Position numbers and translations under genes: made by a program
The notes under the pieces: model-generated
What the model saw: the letters and a program-made list of their open reading frames with translations, nothing else
What the model was told of the DNA's origin: nothing
Database searches by the model: none
Shown here: positions 8,086 to 15,436 of the stretch, in pieces
Position numbering within the stretch: the stretch's first letter is position 1
How the letters are laid out: every line of letters begins with the position of its first letter
Origin: Lentisphaeria bacterium
GTDB lineage: Bacteria; Verrucomicrobiota; Lentisphaeria; Victivallales; Victivallaceae
Direction of reading: 5' to 3'
DNA: 23,146 nucleotides
Assembly: GCA_900768515.1 (NCBI GenBank)
Contig: CAAGDG010000016.1
Span: 1 to 23,146, forward strand

Positions 8086-8568
8086 ATGGAAAACCGAATT
8101 CTGGCTCTGCTGAGCGAGAACGCCCGGATGAGTCTCGCGGAGATGGCGGCCCGGCTCGAAACCACTCCGGAAGCGGTCCGGGAGGCGATTCAGTCGCTGG
8201 AAAAACGGGGTGTGATCCGCGGATACAAGGTCATTCTGAACGAATCAGAACTCGACAGCGACAAGGTCAAGGCGCTGATTGAAGTCAAAGTGACCCCGAA
8301 ACGGGAGGGGGGATTTGACCAGGTTGCCCAGCGCATTGCGCGATACCCGGAGGTCACGGACCTGTACCTGGTCTCCGGGAGTTTCGATCTGTTGCTGACC
8401 GTGGAGGGAAGGTCTTTGCAGGAAGTGGCGATGTTCGTATCGGCCAAACTCTCGACCATCGAGGGAGTGCTTTCCACCTCCACAGGTTTTCTGTTGAAGA
8501 AGTACAAGGAATCCGGCAGGATCATGCAGAATGATGAAGAATATGAACGACTCAAAGTGTGTCCGTAG
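8086..8568 (+). CDS. Lrp/AsnC family transcriptional regulator
   Basis: A small amino-acid-responsive DNA-binding protein of 160 residues. The N-terminal winged HTH (about 1-55) reads ILALLSENARMSLAEMAARL then SLEKRGVIRGYKVILN, the usual Lrp arrangement. The RAM ligand-binding/oligomerisation domain (about 62-140) has ALIEVKV, YPEVTDLYLVSGSFDLLLTV and LSTIEGVLSTSTGFLLKKYK. A strong ribosome site (GAGGAGGAAATC before the ATG) lies 22 bases after cdsA. Its 3' end overlaps the aminotransferase gene by 38 bases, so the pair is translationally coupled and the regulator probably controls the aminotransferase operon, itself included. The effector cannot be read from sequence. Confidence 0.93.
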   Translation: MENRILALLSENARMSLAEMAARLETTPEAVREAIQSLEKRGVIRGYKVILNESELDSDKVKALIEVKVTPKREGGFDQVAQRIARYPEVTDLYLVSGSFDLLLTVEGRSLQEVAMFVSAKLSTIEGVLSTSTGFLLKKYKESGRIMQNDEEYERLKVCP

Positions 8569-9727
8569 AAATCTGGTCGCGGATCATATCCGCGAACTGC
8601 CCAAGAGCGGCATCCGTAAATTTTTCGACCTGGTCAACACCATGGACGACGTGATCAGTCTCGGCGTCGGCGAACCCGACTTCACCACGCCGTGGACGAT
8701 CCGCGAAACCGGGATCTTTTCGCTGGAAAAGGGGCATACCAGCTACACCTCCAACCTCGGCAATCCGGCGCTGCGCCGGGCGATCTGCGAATATGTGGCC
8801 GAAAACTACCATGTCGGCTACGATCCTGCCGGAGAGTGCATTGTCACGATCGGCGTCAGCGAAGCGCTCGACATCGCGATCCGGGCGCTGCTGAATCCCG
8901 GCGACGAGGTGCTGTATACCGAACCATGTTTCGTCTCCTATCCGGCCGAAGTGCGGATGGCGCATGGCGTCCCGGTGGCGATTGAAACCCGGGTCGAGGA
9001 CGCCTTCGCACTCGATCCGGAAAAGCTGCGCGAGAAGATCACCCCGAAGAGCCGGGTGCTGCTGCTCAACTTCCCCTGCAATCCGACCGGCGCGGTGATG
9101 TCGCGTGAGAATCTGGAGAAGGTCGCCGAAATCGCCATGGAACACGACCTGGTGGTCATCACCGATGAAATTTATTCCGAACTGCTCTACGAAGGCGAAC
9201 ATGTGAGCATCGCCTCCCTGCCGGGGATGCGGGAGCGGACACTGTTTCTGCACGGTTTCTCCAAGGCGTTCGCAATGACCGGCTGGCGGATCGGCTACGC
9301 CTGCGGACCCCGCGAAATCATCGACGCGATGATGAAACTGCACCAGTACGCGATCATGTGCGCGCCGACCATGGCGCAGGAAGCCGCCATCGACGCGCTG
9401 AAAAACGGCAAACACGAGATGGAGCGGATGCGCGACTCCTACCACGAGCGGCGCGACCTGATGGTCAACGGATTCAACCGGATCGGTCTGGAGTGCCTGA
9501 TGCCGAAGGGGGCGTTTTACACCTTCCCGTCGATCCGTTCGACCGGACTGTCTTCCACGGATTTCGCGGAACGGCTGCTCAAGGCGGAGCGGGTCGCGGT
9601 GGTGCCGGGAGTGGCGTTCGGTCCCTGCGGAGAGGGATTTGTCCGCTGCTGTTATGCGGCATCGAGCGAAGAGATCCTCGAAGCGATCGAACGAATCGGC
9701 CGTTTCGTGGCCTCACTCAGAGCGTAA
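8531..9727 (+). CDS. Class I/II pyridoxal-phosphate aminotransferase (fold type I)
   Basis: A cytoplasmic PLP enzyme transferring amino groups between an amino acid and a 2-oxoacid. In the 398-residue protein, the AspC/AAT-I landmarks are SLGVGEPDF (43-51), the aromatic/Asn region with NPTG (184-187), TDEIYSELLY (211-220, Asp212 pairing with the PLP ring nitrogen, Tyr215), and the Schiff-base lysine in HGFSKAFAMTGWR (Lys245). Arginines for the substrate carboxylate are expected near FVRCCYA at the C-terminus. The ATG at 8531 has AGGA 9 bases upstream inside the lrp gene; ATG 8543 is an alternative start. The Lrp-aminotransferase pairing suggests branched-chain, aromatic or aspartate-type substrates, but sequence alone does not decide which. 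Confidence 0.93.
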   Translation: MMKNMNDSKCVRRNLVADHIRELPKSGIRKFFDLVNTMDDVISLGVGEPDFTTPWTIRETGIFSLEKGHTSYTSNLGNPALRRAICEYVAENYHVGYDPAGECIVTIGVSEALDIAIRALLNPGDEVLYTEPCFVSYPAEVRMAHGVPVAIETRVEDAFALDPEKLREKITPKSRVLLLNFPCNPTGAVMSRENLEKVAEIAMEHDLVVITDEIYSELLYEGEHVSIASLPGMRERTLFLHGFSKAFAMTGWRIGYACGPREIIDAMMKLHQYAIMCAPTMAQEAAIDALKNGKHEMERMRDSYHERRDLMVNGFNRIGLECLMPKGAFYTFPSIRSTGLSSTDFAERLLKAERVAVVPGVAFGPCGEGFVRCCYAASSEEILEAIERIGRFVASLRA

Positions 9728-9789
9728 CTCCCGTCCGGAAGCGCGAACGATCTCTCCGGCGGACGACGGCGGAACAGGAGGAGCGGAAG

Positions 9790-10500
9790 ATGAAACGTTT
9801 TTTCCGGCGGATGGCGCTCTCACTCCTCTTCCTTCTTGTTCCGGCGGCGGAAGGGGAGGTGTTTCTGCTGTGGCCCTGGAAAGGGTCGGGCGATGCCGAT
9901 TCTCAAATCCGGATGGCGGGCATTCCAGGCATCTCCTCCGCCCCCCTCTACAGCGAGAAGCTGACGGTCAACGGCGTGCAGCTGGAACTGGAGGCGTTCG
10001 CCGTCAACCTCGGATTCGCGGAACTCGAAGGGTGGCTCAAGGCGCGGCTGCGGCCGGAAAACCTGAGCCGCGTCGGAGATACGATCCGCGTCACCTTCCG
10101 GCTGCCGGACCACTTTCTCGAACGCTGGCTGCTGATCGACTCCGGCCCGGACAAACCGGTTTCGGCCTTCCGAATCGCGGCACCGGAAAAGCTCCCTGCC
10201 GCATCGGACTGGCCTCCGGAACTTCCCCCGCTCCCGGCCGGAGCCACACCGGTCCAGGTGATCCATCTGGAAGGGCGCGACGGGTGGTACGGCGCTTTTT
10301 CCGGCGGTTCCGCAGAACCGGAGCAGGGGCTGCGCACCGTCTCCGACCGGTTGCGGAACGAAGGGTGGACCGCGGTCGGAAACGAGGCGCGTCCGTCGAT
10401 CGGCGGAACGGGGGACCTGTTTCTGCGCGCCCGGCCGCGGACTTTGCTCTGGGTCAGTTTCACCAGAGACGGCGGAGCATTCTATGCAAGGCCGTACTGA
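9790..10500 (+). CDS. Secreted protein of unknown function
   Basis: A 236-residue protein I do not recognise. It starts with a Sec signal (MKRFFRRMALSLLFLLVPAAEG), so it is exported. The body alternates short beta-like segments and a GWLKARLRPENL helix. The later half has a proline-rich stretch (about 136-155: DWPPELPPLPAGATPV), a repeat-like helix (GLRTVSDRLRNEGWTAVG) and ends with LFLRARPRTLLWVSFTRDGG. The layout (signal peptide, lipid- or pilus-associated style small domains, no catalytic motif) loosely resembles uncharacterised envelope proteins. A good ribosome site (AGGAGGAGCGGAAG) precedes the ATG. It sits 62 bases after the aminotransferase and may share its transcript, but no functional link is evident. 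Confidence 0.75.
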   Translation: MKRFFRRMALSLLFLLVPAAEGEVFLLWPWKGSGDADSQIRMAGIPGISSAPLYSEKLTVNGVQLELEAFAVNLGFAELEGWLKARLRPENLSRVGDTIRVTFRLPDHFLERWLLIDSGPDKPVSAFRIAAPEKLPAASDWPPELPPLPAGATPVQVIHLEGRDGWYGAFSGGSAEPEQGLRTVSDRLRNEGWTAVGNEARPSIGGTGDLFLRARPRTLLWVSFTRDGGAFYARPY

Positions 10501-10810
10501 CCGGGAGGACCGGATTCCTTTCAGCGCCAGACATTTGAAAAATGACGGATCAATCCGCCACATTGCCGGAAATTACGAACCAGCCGATGCGAAAAGAAGA
10601 AGAGAGGCATCCTGTCGCGGACAACCGGTTCCGTCTTCCGCAAAACCTCTTCCCCGCCCGGTTGATTTTGTAAAAAGCAGTATTTTCGGAGAAAAAATGC
10701 AAAAAAAAGCAATTTTTTTCGATTTCCGGTGAGCAATTTTTCAAAATTGAGTTAAATTACATATCTTATGTACAGGTCAAAATAAATCAACCTGAAAATG
10801 AGAGTGTAAA
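10501..10810. other. AT-rich intergenic region ahead of the small ribosomal-protein gene
   Basis: This 310-base gap has no convincing gene. Its right two thirds are markedly AT-rich compared with the neighbours. It holds a hairpin-like stretch around 10691-10720 (AAAAAATGC, eight A, GCAATTTTTTT) and an inverted repeat CAATTTT/AAAATTG at 10734-10749. The promoter for the gene at 10811 must lie here or upstream, but I could not pick out a convincing -35/-10 pair. A short open frame running to 10732 has low-complexity content and no ribosome site. Confidence 0.6.
10691..10720 (+). terminator. Candidate AT-rich terminator hairpin
   Basis: AAAAAATGC (10692-10700) can pair imperfectly with GCAATTTTTTT (10709-10719) around an A-rich loop, ending in a T-tract. 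It would end transcripts from the upstream secreted-protein gene. The stem is weak in GC, so the call is tentative; it may equally be a curved promoter-upstream A-tract element. Confidence 0.3.
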
Positions 10811-10900
10811 ATGGGCAATCTGAAGAAGAAGCGGCGGAAGAAAATCGCCAAGCACAAGCGGAAGAAGCAGCTGAAGCTCCTGCGGCACAAGAAGAAGTAA
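10811..10900 (+). CDS. bS22 / AURKAIP1-COX24 family small ribosomal subunit protein (29 aa)
   Basis: A 29-codon gene, ATG 10811 to TAA 10898-10900, encoding MGNLKKKRRKKIAKHKRKKQ followed by LKLLRHKKK. Nineteen of the 29 residues are Lys, Arg or His. The KKRRKKxxKHKRKK...RHKKK pattern is the AURKAIP1/COX24 domain found in mitochondrial mS38, in small proteins of Bacteroidota and relatives, and in the mycobacterial ribosomal protein bS22. It likely binds 16S rRNA near the decoding-site helix 44, as those relatives do. GAGAG sits 7-8 bases before the ATG. Two strong hairpin-T-tract terminators follow within 110 bases, so it is a short, independent and probably highly expressed unit. It is easily missed by gene callers because of its length. 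Confidence 0.85.
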   Translation: MGNLKKKRRKKIAKHKRKKQLKLLRHKKK

Positions 10901-10925
10901 GCCGCCGGGATTTTCGGACTGGTGC

Positions 10926-10967
10926 CGCCCGTTTTCCGTTTCCGGAAGGCGGGCGCGCTTGTTTTTT
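10926..10967 (+). terminator. Rho-independent terminator after the bS22-like gene
   Basis: A 13-bp stem (10926-10938 with 10943-10955, including two G:U pairs, loop TTTC) is followed by a short spacer and six T at 10962-10967. It lies 25 bases after the stop codon of the 29-aa gene. Confidence 0.8.
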
Positions 10968-10981
10968 CGAGGAGCGATTTG

Positions 10982-11010
10982 AAACGATCGATGGACATCG
11001 GTCGTTTTTT
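10982..11010 (+). terminator. Second, tandem Rho-independent terminator
   Basis: AAACGATCGAT (10982-10992) pairs with ATCGGTCGTTT (10997-11007) around GGAC, directly followed by the T-run ending at 11010. Tandem terminators separate the ribosomal-protein gene from the downstream TPR gene. Confidence 0.75.
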
Positions 11011-11102
11011 CGTTCCAGCCGGTTGAAAGAGAGTATTTCCTGTGATATGATATGGAGGGGAGTATTCATTTCAACACGATTCACACCGGGAGGTCTGCGG
11101 AG

Positions 11103-12752
11103 ATGATATCGGGAAGATTCTGCTGGTCCGGTCTGCTGGCCGGAATAACGTTCATGGTCCTCGGCGCCGCCGAAATCGAAACCGGCAAGGCCGAACAAAA
11201 ACCGCTTCTTCCGGCAAAACAGCTTCAATCGGAACCGGTTTCCGCAAAAGTCCGGGCGCTCGAACTCTACATGACCGCGCTGCGCACCCGGAATGCAGCG
11301 GAACGCGCCGCCATTCTGCTGGAAATTCTCTCCCTCGACCCGGCGGCGGAAGCTCCGCTGGATCAGCTCTACGATACCGTCAACACCGCCGCGGAAGCAC
11401 ACAGCGCGGCGAAAAAGCTGCTGCCGCTGGCGAAGGCGCATCCGGAAATTCCACAGCTGGCGGTCTTCGTCGGCCGGATGGGAGGTTTCGGCGGCATGCC
11501 GACCGACGAATACCGCCAGGCGGTGTTCGCCGCGTTCGACCAGCTTCCGAAGTTCTCCGGGGACGGCGCGGAGCAACTGAAAGAGTTCTGGCCGCTGGTC
11601 ACGCTGCGCAGCGCAATTCTTCACCAGGAAGGTCGGTTCCGGGAGGGAAGCGACTGGTTCACGGAACAGCTTGACGGACTCGACGACCCCGCGGCAAGGC
11701 GGTGGATGCTGGAACTGGCCGCCCGGTTCGAATATGCGGCGTTTCTGCGCGCGGAGACATCCCGGCCCTGGTTCGGGCTGGCGGACAGCGACAGCGAAAA
11801 GGCGGAGGAACGTTTCCGCGAACTCTTCCGGGAAGTTCAGGCCACCGACCCGGAAATCGAAGACGCCGGCGAAATCGCCCGCCGGTTCGGATTTTACGCG
11901 GGAGTCAACGCTCCGGAGGCCGGCCTCGCATTTGCCGAAGATGTCAATCGACGGCTGCCGGGACAGGGGGCGCTGGTCGCAGTCTTCAATCAGGCGCTGA
12001 ATGCCGGAAACTTCCCGCGGGCGGAAGAGGTGATCGCCGAACTCCGAAAACGGAAGAGCGGCGCCATGCTGGTCAGCTGGCTCTCCATCCGGCTCGATAC
12101 CGCCGCCGGCCGCTGGCAGAAAGCCGCGGCGGAAATCGCCAAGATAAAAAACATCAACGTCCGCGAGGATCTGACCGAAAAACTGCTGACCGCCAAACAG
12201 GACTATCCCGCACTGAAAACGGCCCTCGCCACCACCGAGAAACGATTCGAAAAAGAGCCGGGAGCGGCTCTGGTGGTCAACCTGAGCCAGCTGCTCCTCG
12301 CGGAACGATCCCGGGACGTCGAACTGCTGAACCACGTCTGGTCTGAATTTGAAAAAGCGGAGATGCTCAAAGATCCCGGCAACGCCAACTCGATCGGCTA
12401 CATTGCGGCGGAACTCAACACCCGGCTCCCCGAAGCGGAAAAACTGCTGCTCTTCGCGGTGGAGGCGGAACCGGCCAACCCCGCATATCTGGACAGCCTC
12501 GGCTGGCTGCGTTTCCGGCAGGGCCGGCTTCCGGAAGCGCAGAAGCTGCTGGAACAGGCGCTCGCGATCGGCGACCCCGACATCGGAGCCGGAGTGCTCT
12601 GGGGCCATCTCGGAGAGATCAAGCTCGCCCGGAACGACCGCACGGGAGCGATCCGGGCGTTCCGGAACGCATTGCGCTTCTCCGGAGACGAGGATCTCAA
12701 CCGGAACCGCATCGAAACTTTGCTCCGGCAGGCGGAAGAGGGCGGCAGGTGA
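11103..12752 (+). CDS. Secreted tetratricopeptide-repeat protein
   Basis: A 549-residue, mostly alpha-helical protein with an N-terminal export signal (MISGRFCWSGLLAGITFMVL, ending near GAAE). The helical repeats are degenerate in the middle and clearest in the last ~120 residues, where NSIGYIAAELN, AEKLLLFAVEAEPANPAYLD, SLGWLRFRQGRLPEAQKLLE and LWGHLGEIKLARNDRTGAIR match the TPR pattern (the SLGWxxFRQGR form is common in bacterial envelope TPR proteins). TPR proteins act as protein-protein scaffolds; here this would be in the periplasm or at the outer membrane. The ATG at 11103 has GGGAGG nine bases upstream; an upstream ATG at 11052 would add 17 non-signal residues and is unlikely. It is followed after 16 bases by rlmN, so the two are probably co-transcribed. 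The partner is unknown. Confidence 0.82.
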   Translation: MISGRFCWSGLLAGITFMVLGAAEIETGKAEQKPLLPAKQLQSEPVSAKVRALELYMTALRTRNAAERAAILLEILSLDPAAEAPLDQLYDTVNTAAEAHSAAKKLLPLAKAHPEIPQLAVFVGRMGGFGGMPTDEYRQAVFAAFDQLPKFSGDGAEQLKEFWPLVTLRSAILHQEGRFREGSDWFTEQLDGLDDPAARRWMLELAARFEYAAFLRAETSRPWFGLADSDSEKAEERFRELFREVQATDPEIEDAGEIARRFGFYAGVNAPEAGLAFAEDVNRRLPGQGALVAVFNQALNAGNFPRAEEVIAELRKRKSGAMLVSWLSIRLDTAAGRWQKAAAEIAKIKNINVREDLTEKLLTAKQDYPALKTALATTEKRFEKEPGAALVVNLSQLLLAERSRDVELLNHVWSEFEKAEMLKDPGNANSIGYIAAELNTRLPEAEKLLLFAVEAEPANPAYLDSLGWLRFRQGRLPEAQKLLEQALAIGDPDIGAGVLWGHLGEIKLARNDRTGAIRAFRNALRFSGDEDLNRNRIETLLRQAEEGGR

Positions 12753-12754
12753 CC

Positions 12755-12762
12755 GGAGGAGG
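12755..12762 (+). promoter_or_regulatory. Ribosome binding site that fixes the TTG start of rlmN
   Basis: GGAGGAGG lies 6 bases before TTG 12769-12771. There is no in-frame ATG near the conserved N-terminus, since the first is well inside the domain (WMESV), so this site decides the non-ATG start. Confidence 0.75.
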
Positions 12763-12768
12763 CAGAAT

Positions 12769-13815
12769 TTGCAACAGCAGGATAAACCTTTCCTCGCCGG
12801 CCTGACCCGCCGGGAGCTGAACACGTGGATGGAGAGTGTCCACGCCGCGAAATTCCGTGCAACACAGGTTGCGGAGTGGATCTGCCGGCACCTGACCGTC
12901 GACCCCGCCGCCATGAAAAATCTGCCGCTGCCGCTGCGTTCGGAACTGTCGGCGCAGTTCCATGCGCCGGGATGCCGCGTCGCCGATACTGCGGCAAGCG
13001 CCGACGGTACCGAAAAACTGCTGCTGGAACTTTATGACGGGGAAACCGTCGAGATGGTGGTGATCCCCGGCCGGGAGGAACGGATCACCTTCTGCCTCAG
13101 CACACAGGTCGGGTGTCCGGTCCGTTGCCGTTTCTGTGCCTCCGGGCGCGACGGCCTGATCCGGAATCTCCACGCCGGAGAAATTATTGAGGAGTTCCTG
13201 CTCGGCTGTGCCCGGATCGGACGCAAACCCGACGGACTGGTCTTCATGGGAATCGGCGAGGGACTGCTGAATTTCAAGGAACTGGTCCGTACGCTGGAAC
13301 TGCTGACATCCCCGGAACACTTCGGCATGTCGCCGCGCCGGATTACAGTCTCGACCAGCGGTTACGTGCCGGGAATGCTCAAATTCGCCGAACTCCAGAA
13401 AGAGTTCACTCTGGCGATCAGCCTTCACGCGGTCGATGACGCAACCCGCGCCCGGCTGATTCCGGACCCGCTCCGTTACCCGATCTCCGAAATCATGGCC
13501 GCTGCCGACCGCTATCTCGAACAGGCGGGGCGCATCGTCACGCTTGAATACACCCTGCTCGCCGGCATCAACGACGCGACGGCGGCGGCGGAGGCGCTCG
13601 GAAGACTGGCGCGACGCCACCACGCCAAGGTCAATCTGATCCCCTACAATTCCACCGGCACCGAGTTCCGGCGGCCGGATCCCGCGACAATCGCCAACTT
13701 CGAGCGGACCGTGGCCGGTACCGGGGCCCATGTGACGCTCCGAACCGAACGCGGCGGAGAGAGTGCCGCAGCCTGCGGACAGCTCCGCCGGCTCGCGGCC
13801 GGGCGCAGGAAATAA
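12769..13815 (+). CDS. rlmN: Dual-specificity 23S rRNA A2503 / tRNA A37 C2-methyltransferase (radical SAM)
   Basis: RlmN methylates C2 of adenine in 23S rRNA (A2503) and in some tRNAs (A37), using two SAM molecules and a methylated cysteine. In the 348-residue protein the N-terminal RlmN domain has LAGLTRRELNTWM and KFRATQVAEWI. The radical-SAM cluster motif CPVRCRFC gives Cys116, Cys120 and Cys123. The resolving cysteine is in TFCLSTQVGC (Cys109), and the methyl-carrying cysteine is in AAACGQL (Cys336). The order and spacing match RlmN. Cfr resistance methylases are related, but the conserved N-terminus and its lone copy in a housekeeping context favour RlmN. The start is TTG. It converges with the hydrolase gene, with only 17 bases between the stop codons. 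Confidence 0.9.
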   Translation: MQQQDKPFLAGLTRRELNTWMESVHAAKFRATQVAEWICRHLTVDPAAMKNLPLPLRSELSAQFHAPGCRVADTAASADGTEKLLLELYDGETVEMVVIPGREERITFCLSTQVGCPVRCRFCASGRDGLIRNLHAGEIIEEFLLGCARIGRKPDGLVFMGIGEGLLNFKELVRTLELLTSPEHFGMSPRRITVSTSGYVPGMLKFAELQKEFTLAISLHAVDDATRARLIPDPLRYPISEIMAAADRYLEQAGRIVTLEYTLLAGINDATAAAEALGRLARRHHAKVNLIPYNSTGTEFRRPDPATIANFERTVAGTGAHVTLRTERGGESAAACGQLRRLAAGRRK

Positions 13816-13832
13816 CCGCCTTCCCGTTCAGA

Positions 13833-15293
13833 TCATTCTTGCGCACGCAGCCGGTGCTCCGACCGGCCGGCCGGACACGCAAAGGGGATGCCGTTGACTT
13901 CAAGCTGAAGCGGACGGGAACTTTCCACCTCGATCCGCCCCTCTTCCGCCACCAGCGACACCCGCCCGGACCCGAAAGAGAGATTAGTCACTCCGTGCCG
14001 TTCCGGACCGGAGAGCCGCCAGCGGATCGTATTTTCCGGCACGGAAATGTCGTAAATTCCGATCAGATCCTCGATCAGCAGCGAAATCGGCCCCAGCGCC
14101 GACCAGCCGCAGAAGTCGGGCCGGCAGTAGCCGCGCTTGCTGGTGGAAGGCAGGTATTCGGTCGGACTGTAACACTCCCAGATGGTGTGCGGTTCGTATT
14201 CGTCGAACGTCCGCTTCATGTGGATCAACACCCGTTCGGCAAGGGTCCGGGCCAGATCGAAGCGGCCGTACTTTTCCAGCGCCTTGATCCCCATGTAGCA
14301 GAGCGGCAGCCAGACGCCGCCGCGCCAGTAGCCGCCGTGCGGATCGAAACCGGGGTCGGAACGCGACACGCTCGGAAACGGCACCAGTCCGCCCAGCAGT
14401 GCCGGATCGAGCAATTTCTCCGCCATCCGGTCCAGCTGTTCCTCCGTCCCCATTTCGGCCAGAAACGGCCAGAGCGAAGCCGGGGTCAACACCCGGCAGA
14501 ACTCCCGCTCCGGCGTGTTGCGGCGGTCGTAAAATGCGCCGTCCCGCTCATCCCAGAAACTCCGGGTCAGCGCCTTCTGAAGTTGATACTCCCGCAGAAA
14601 CCGTTCACGGCAGGAGTCGTCGCCGGCCGCTTCGGCCAGCCGGGCGATCGAGAGTGCGGCCAACCCCTGCTGTGCCGCCAGATCGAACCAGAGCATCTCC
14701 TCGTAGGGGACGCCGCCGCCGCGCGGTGTGTTGTCCATGCCGGAGGGGAGTCCTCCCCAGAGGTATCCGTGCGGCAGTTTCTCCGCCCAGACCTTCACCG
14801 CGCCCCAGGGAACCCTTTCCCCGGCCTTGAACGATTCGACCCGCTCATAGTGCCGCACCAGAGCGCCGTCGGGAGCGATCAGTTTCCGGACCCGGCCGAG
14901 ATCGCCGGTCATCCGGTAGCGGCGCAGTTCGGTCCAGGCGAAGAGCGGAGGATTGTCCGGATGGTGGACCAGAATGCCGCCGCTGCCGCCGTTCCCGGCC
15001 ATCACATCATAAAAGTTGTCGAGGGTGTTGTCGGAGGGAAACGCCGGAGAGTAGAGACAGAAATGGAGCATCAGGCAACTGTCCCAGATCCAGATCCGGT
15101 TGGTCCGGCATCCCTCGCTCATGTAAGGAGAGCGGGGCAGATGCTCGGATTCGTAGACCCGAGTCCAGGCGAGACGCCAGGCTTCGTCGTAAAATGCTGC
15201 AAATTCAGGATTCCGGTCGTAGATCACCCGCGGAATATCCGCTTCCGGAAACGGCCGTTCCGTCGGCCGGAACAGAAAAGATTGCTCCTCCAT
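13833..15293 (-). CDS. GH63/MGH1-type (alpha/alpha)6-barrel glycoside hydrolase, no signal peptide
   Basis: A 486-residue glycosidase related to GH63/GH37-type and 'MGH1-like' hydrolases. Visible landmarks are NRIWIWDSCLMLHF (65-78), LPSGMDNTPR (182-191, Asp187 as the likely general acid, compare SGLDNSPR in GH63), GGYWRGGVWLPLCYMG (320-335) and IWECYSPTEYLP (371-382, Glu373 or Glu379 as the likely general base). The last ~60 residues form a beta-rich tail. There is no export signal, so it probably works in the cytoplasm on oligosaccharides that have been taken up. I start at ATG 15293 (AAGG just upstream); the upstream open frame adds 37 residues with no domain content. It is the last gene of the minus-strand carbohydrate cluster. 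The substrate cannot be read from the sequence. Confidence 0.85.
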   Translation of the reverse strand: MEEQSFLFRPTERPFPEADIPRVIYDRNPEFAAFYDEAWRLAWTRVYESEHLPRSPYMSEGCRTNRIWIWDSCLMLHFCLYSPAFPSDNTLDNFYDVMAGNGGSGGILVHHPDNPPLFAWTELRRYRMTGDLGRVRKLIAPDGALVRHYERVESFKAGERVPWGAVKVWAEKLPHGYLWGGLPSGMDNTPRGGGVPYEEMLWFDLAAQQGLAALSIARLAEAAGDDSCRERFLREYQLQKALTRSFWDERDGAFYDRRNTPEREFCRVLTPASLWPFLAEMGTEEQLDRMAEKLLDPALLGGLVPFPSVSRSDPGFDPHGGYWRGGVWLPLCYMGIKALEKYGRFDLARTLAERVLIHMKRTFDEYEPHTIWECYSPTEYLPSTSKRGYCRPDFCGWSALGPISLLIEDLIGIYDISVPENTIRWRLSGPERHGVTNLSFGSGRVSLVAEEGRIEVESSRPLQLEVNGIPFACPAGRSEHRLRAQE

Positions 15294-15371
15294 GCACCTT
15301 GTCACATTCGCTTTTTGCGGTGCGGAAATCACATTCCCGCACCTGGTCAGTATCTGAAAAAATACCGCAAA

Positions 15372-15395
15372 ACGGCCGCCGTCGCAGGAGGCCGT
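15372..15395 (-). terminator. Weak terminator-like hairpin after the large hydrolase gene
   Basis: On the minus strand ACGGCC and GGCCGT (6 bp) enclose a 12-base loop and are followed by TTTT and, about 12 bases on, a longer T-run. It lies between two co-directional hydrolase genes. It might reduce rather than stop read-through. Confidence 0.35.
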
Positions 15396-15436
15396 CTTGC
15401 GCAATGACGGAAAAAGAAGCCCGATTCCTCTTTTTT

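Noticed and set aside
10752..12914. 720-codon minus-strand open frame opposite the TPR and rlmN genes
   Set aside because: It is antisense to two well-supported genes, is rich in Arg/Pro/Gln/Phe as expected from a GC-rich complement, and has no domain or ribosome site.
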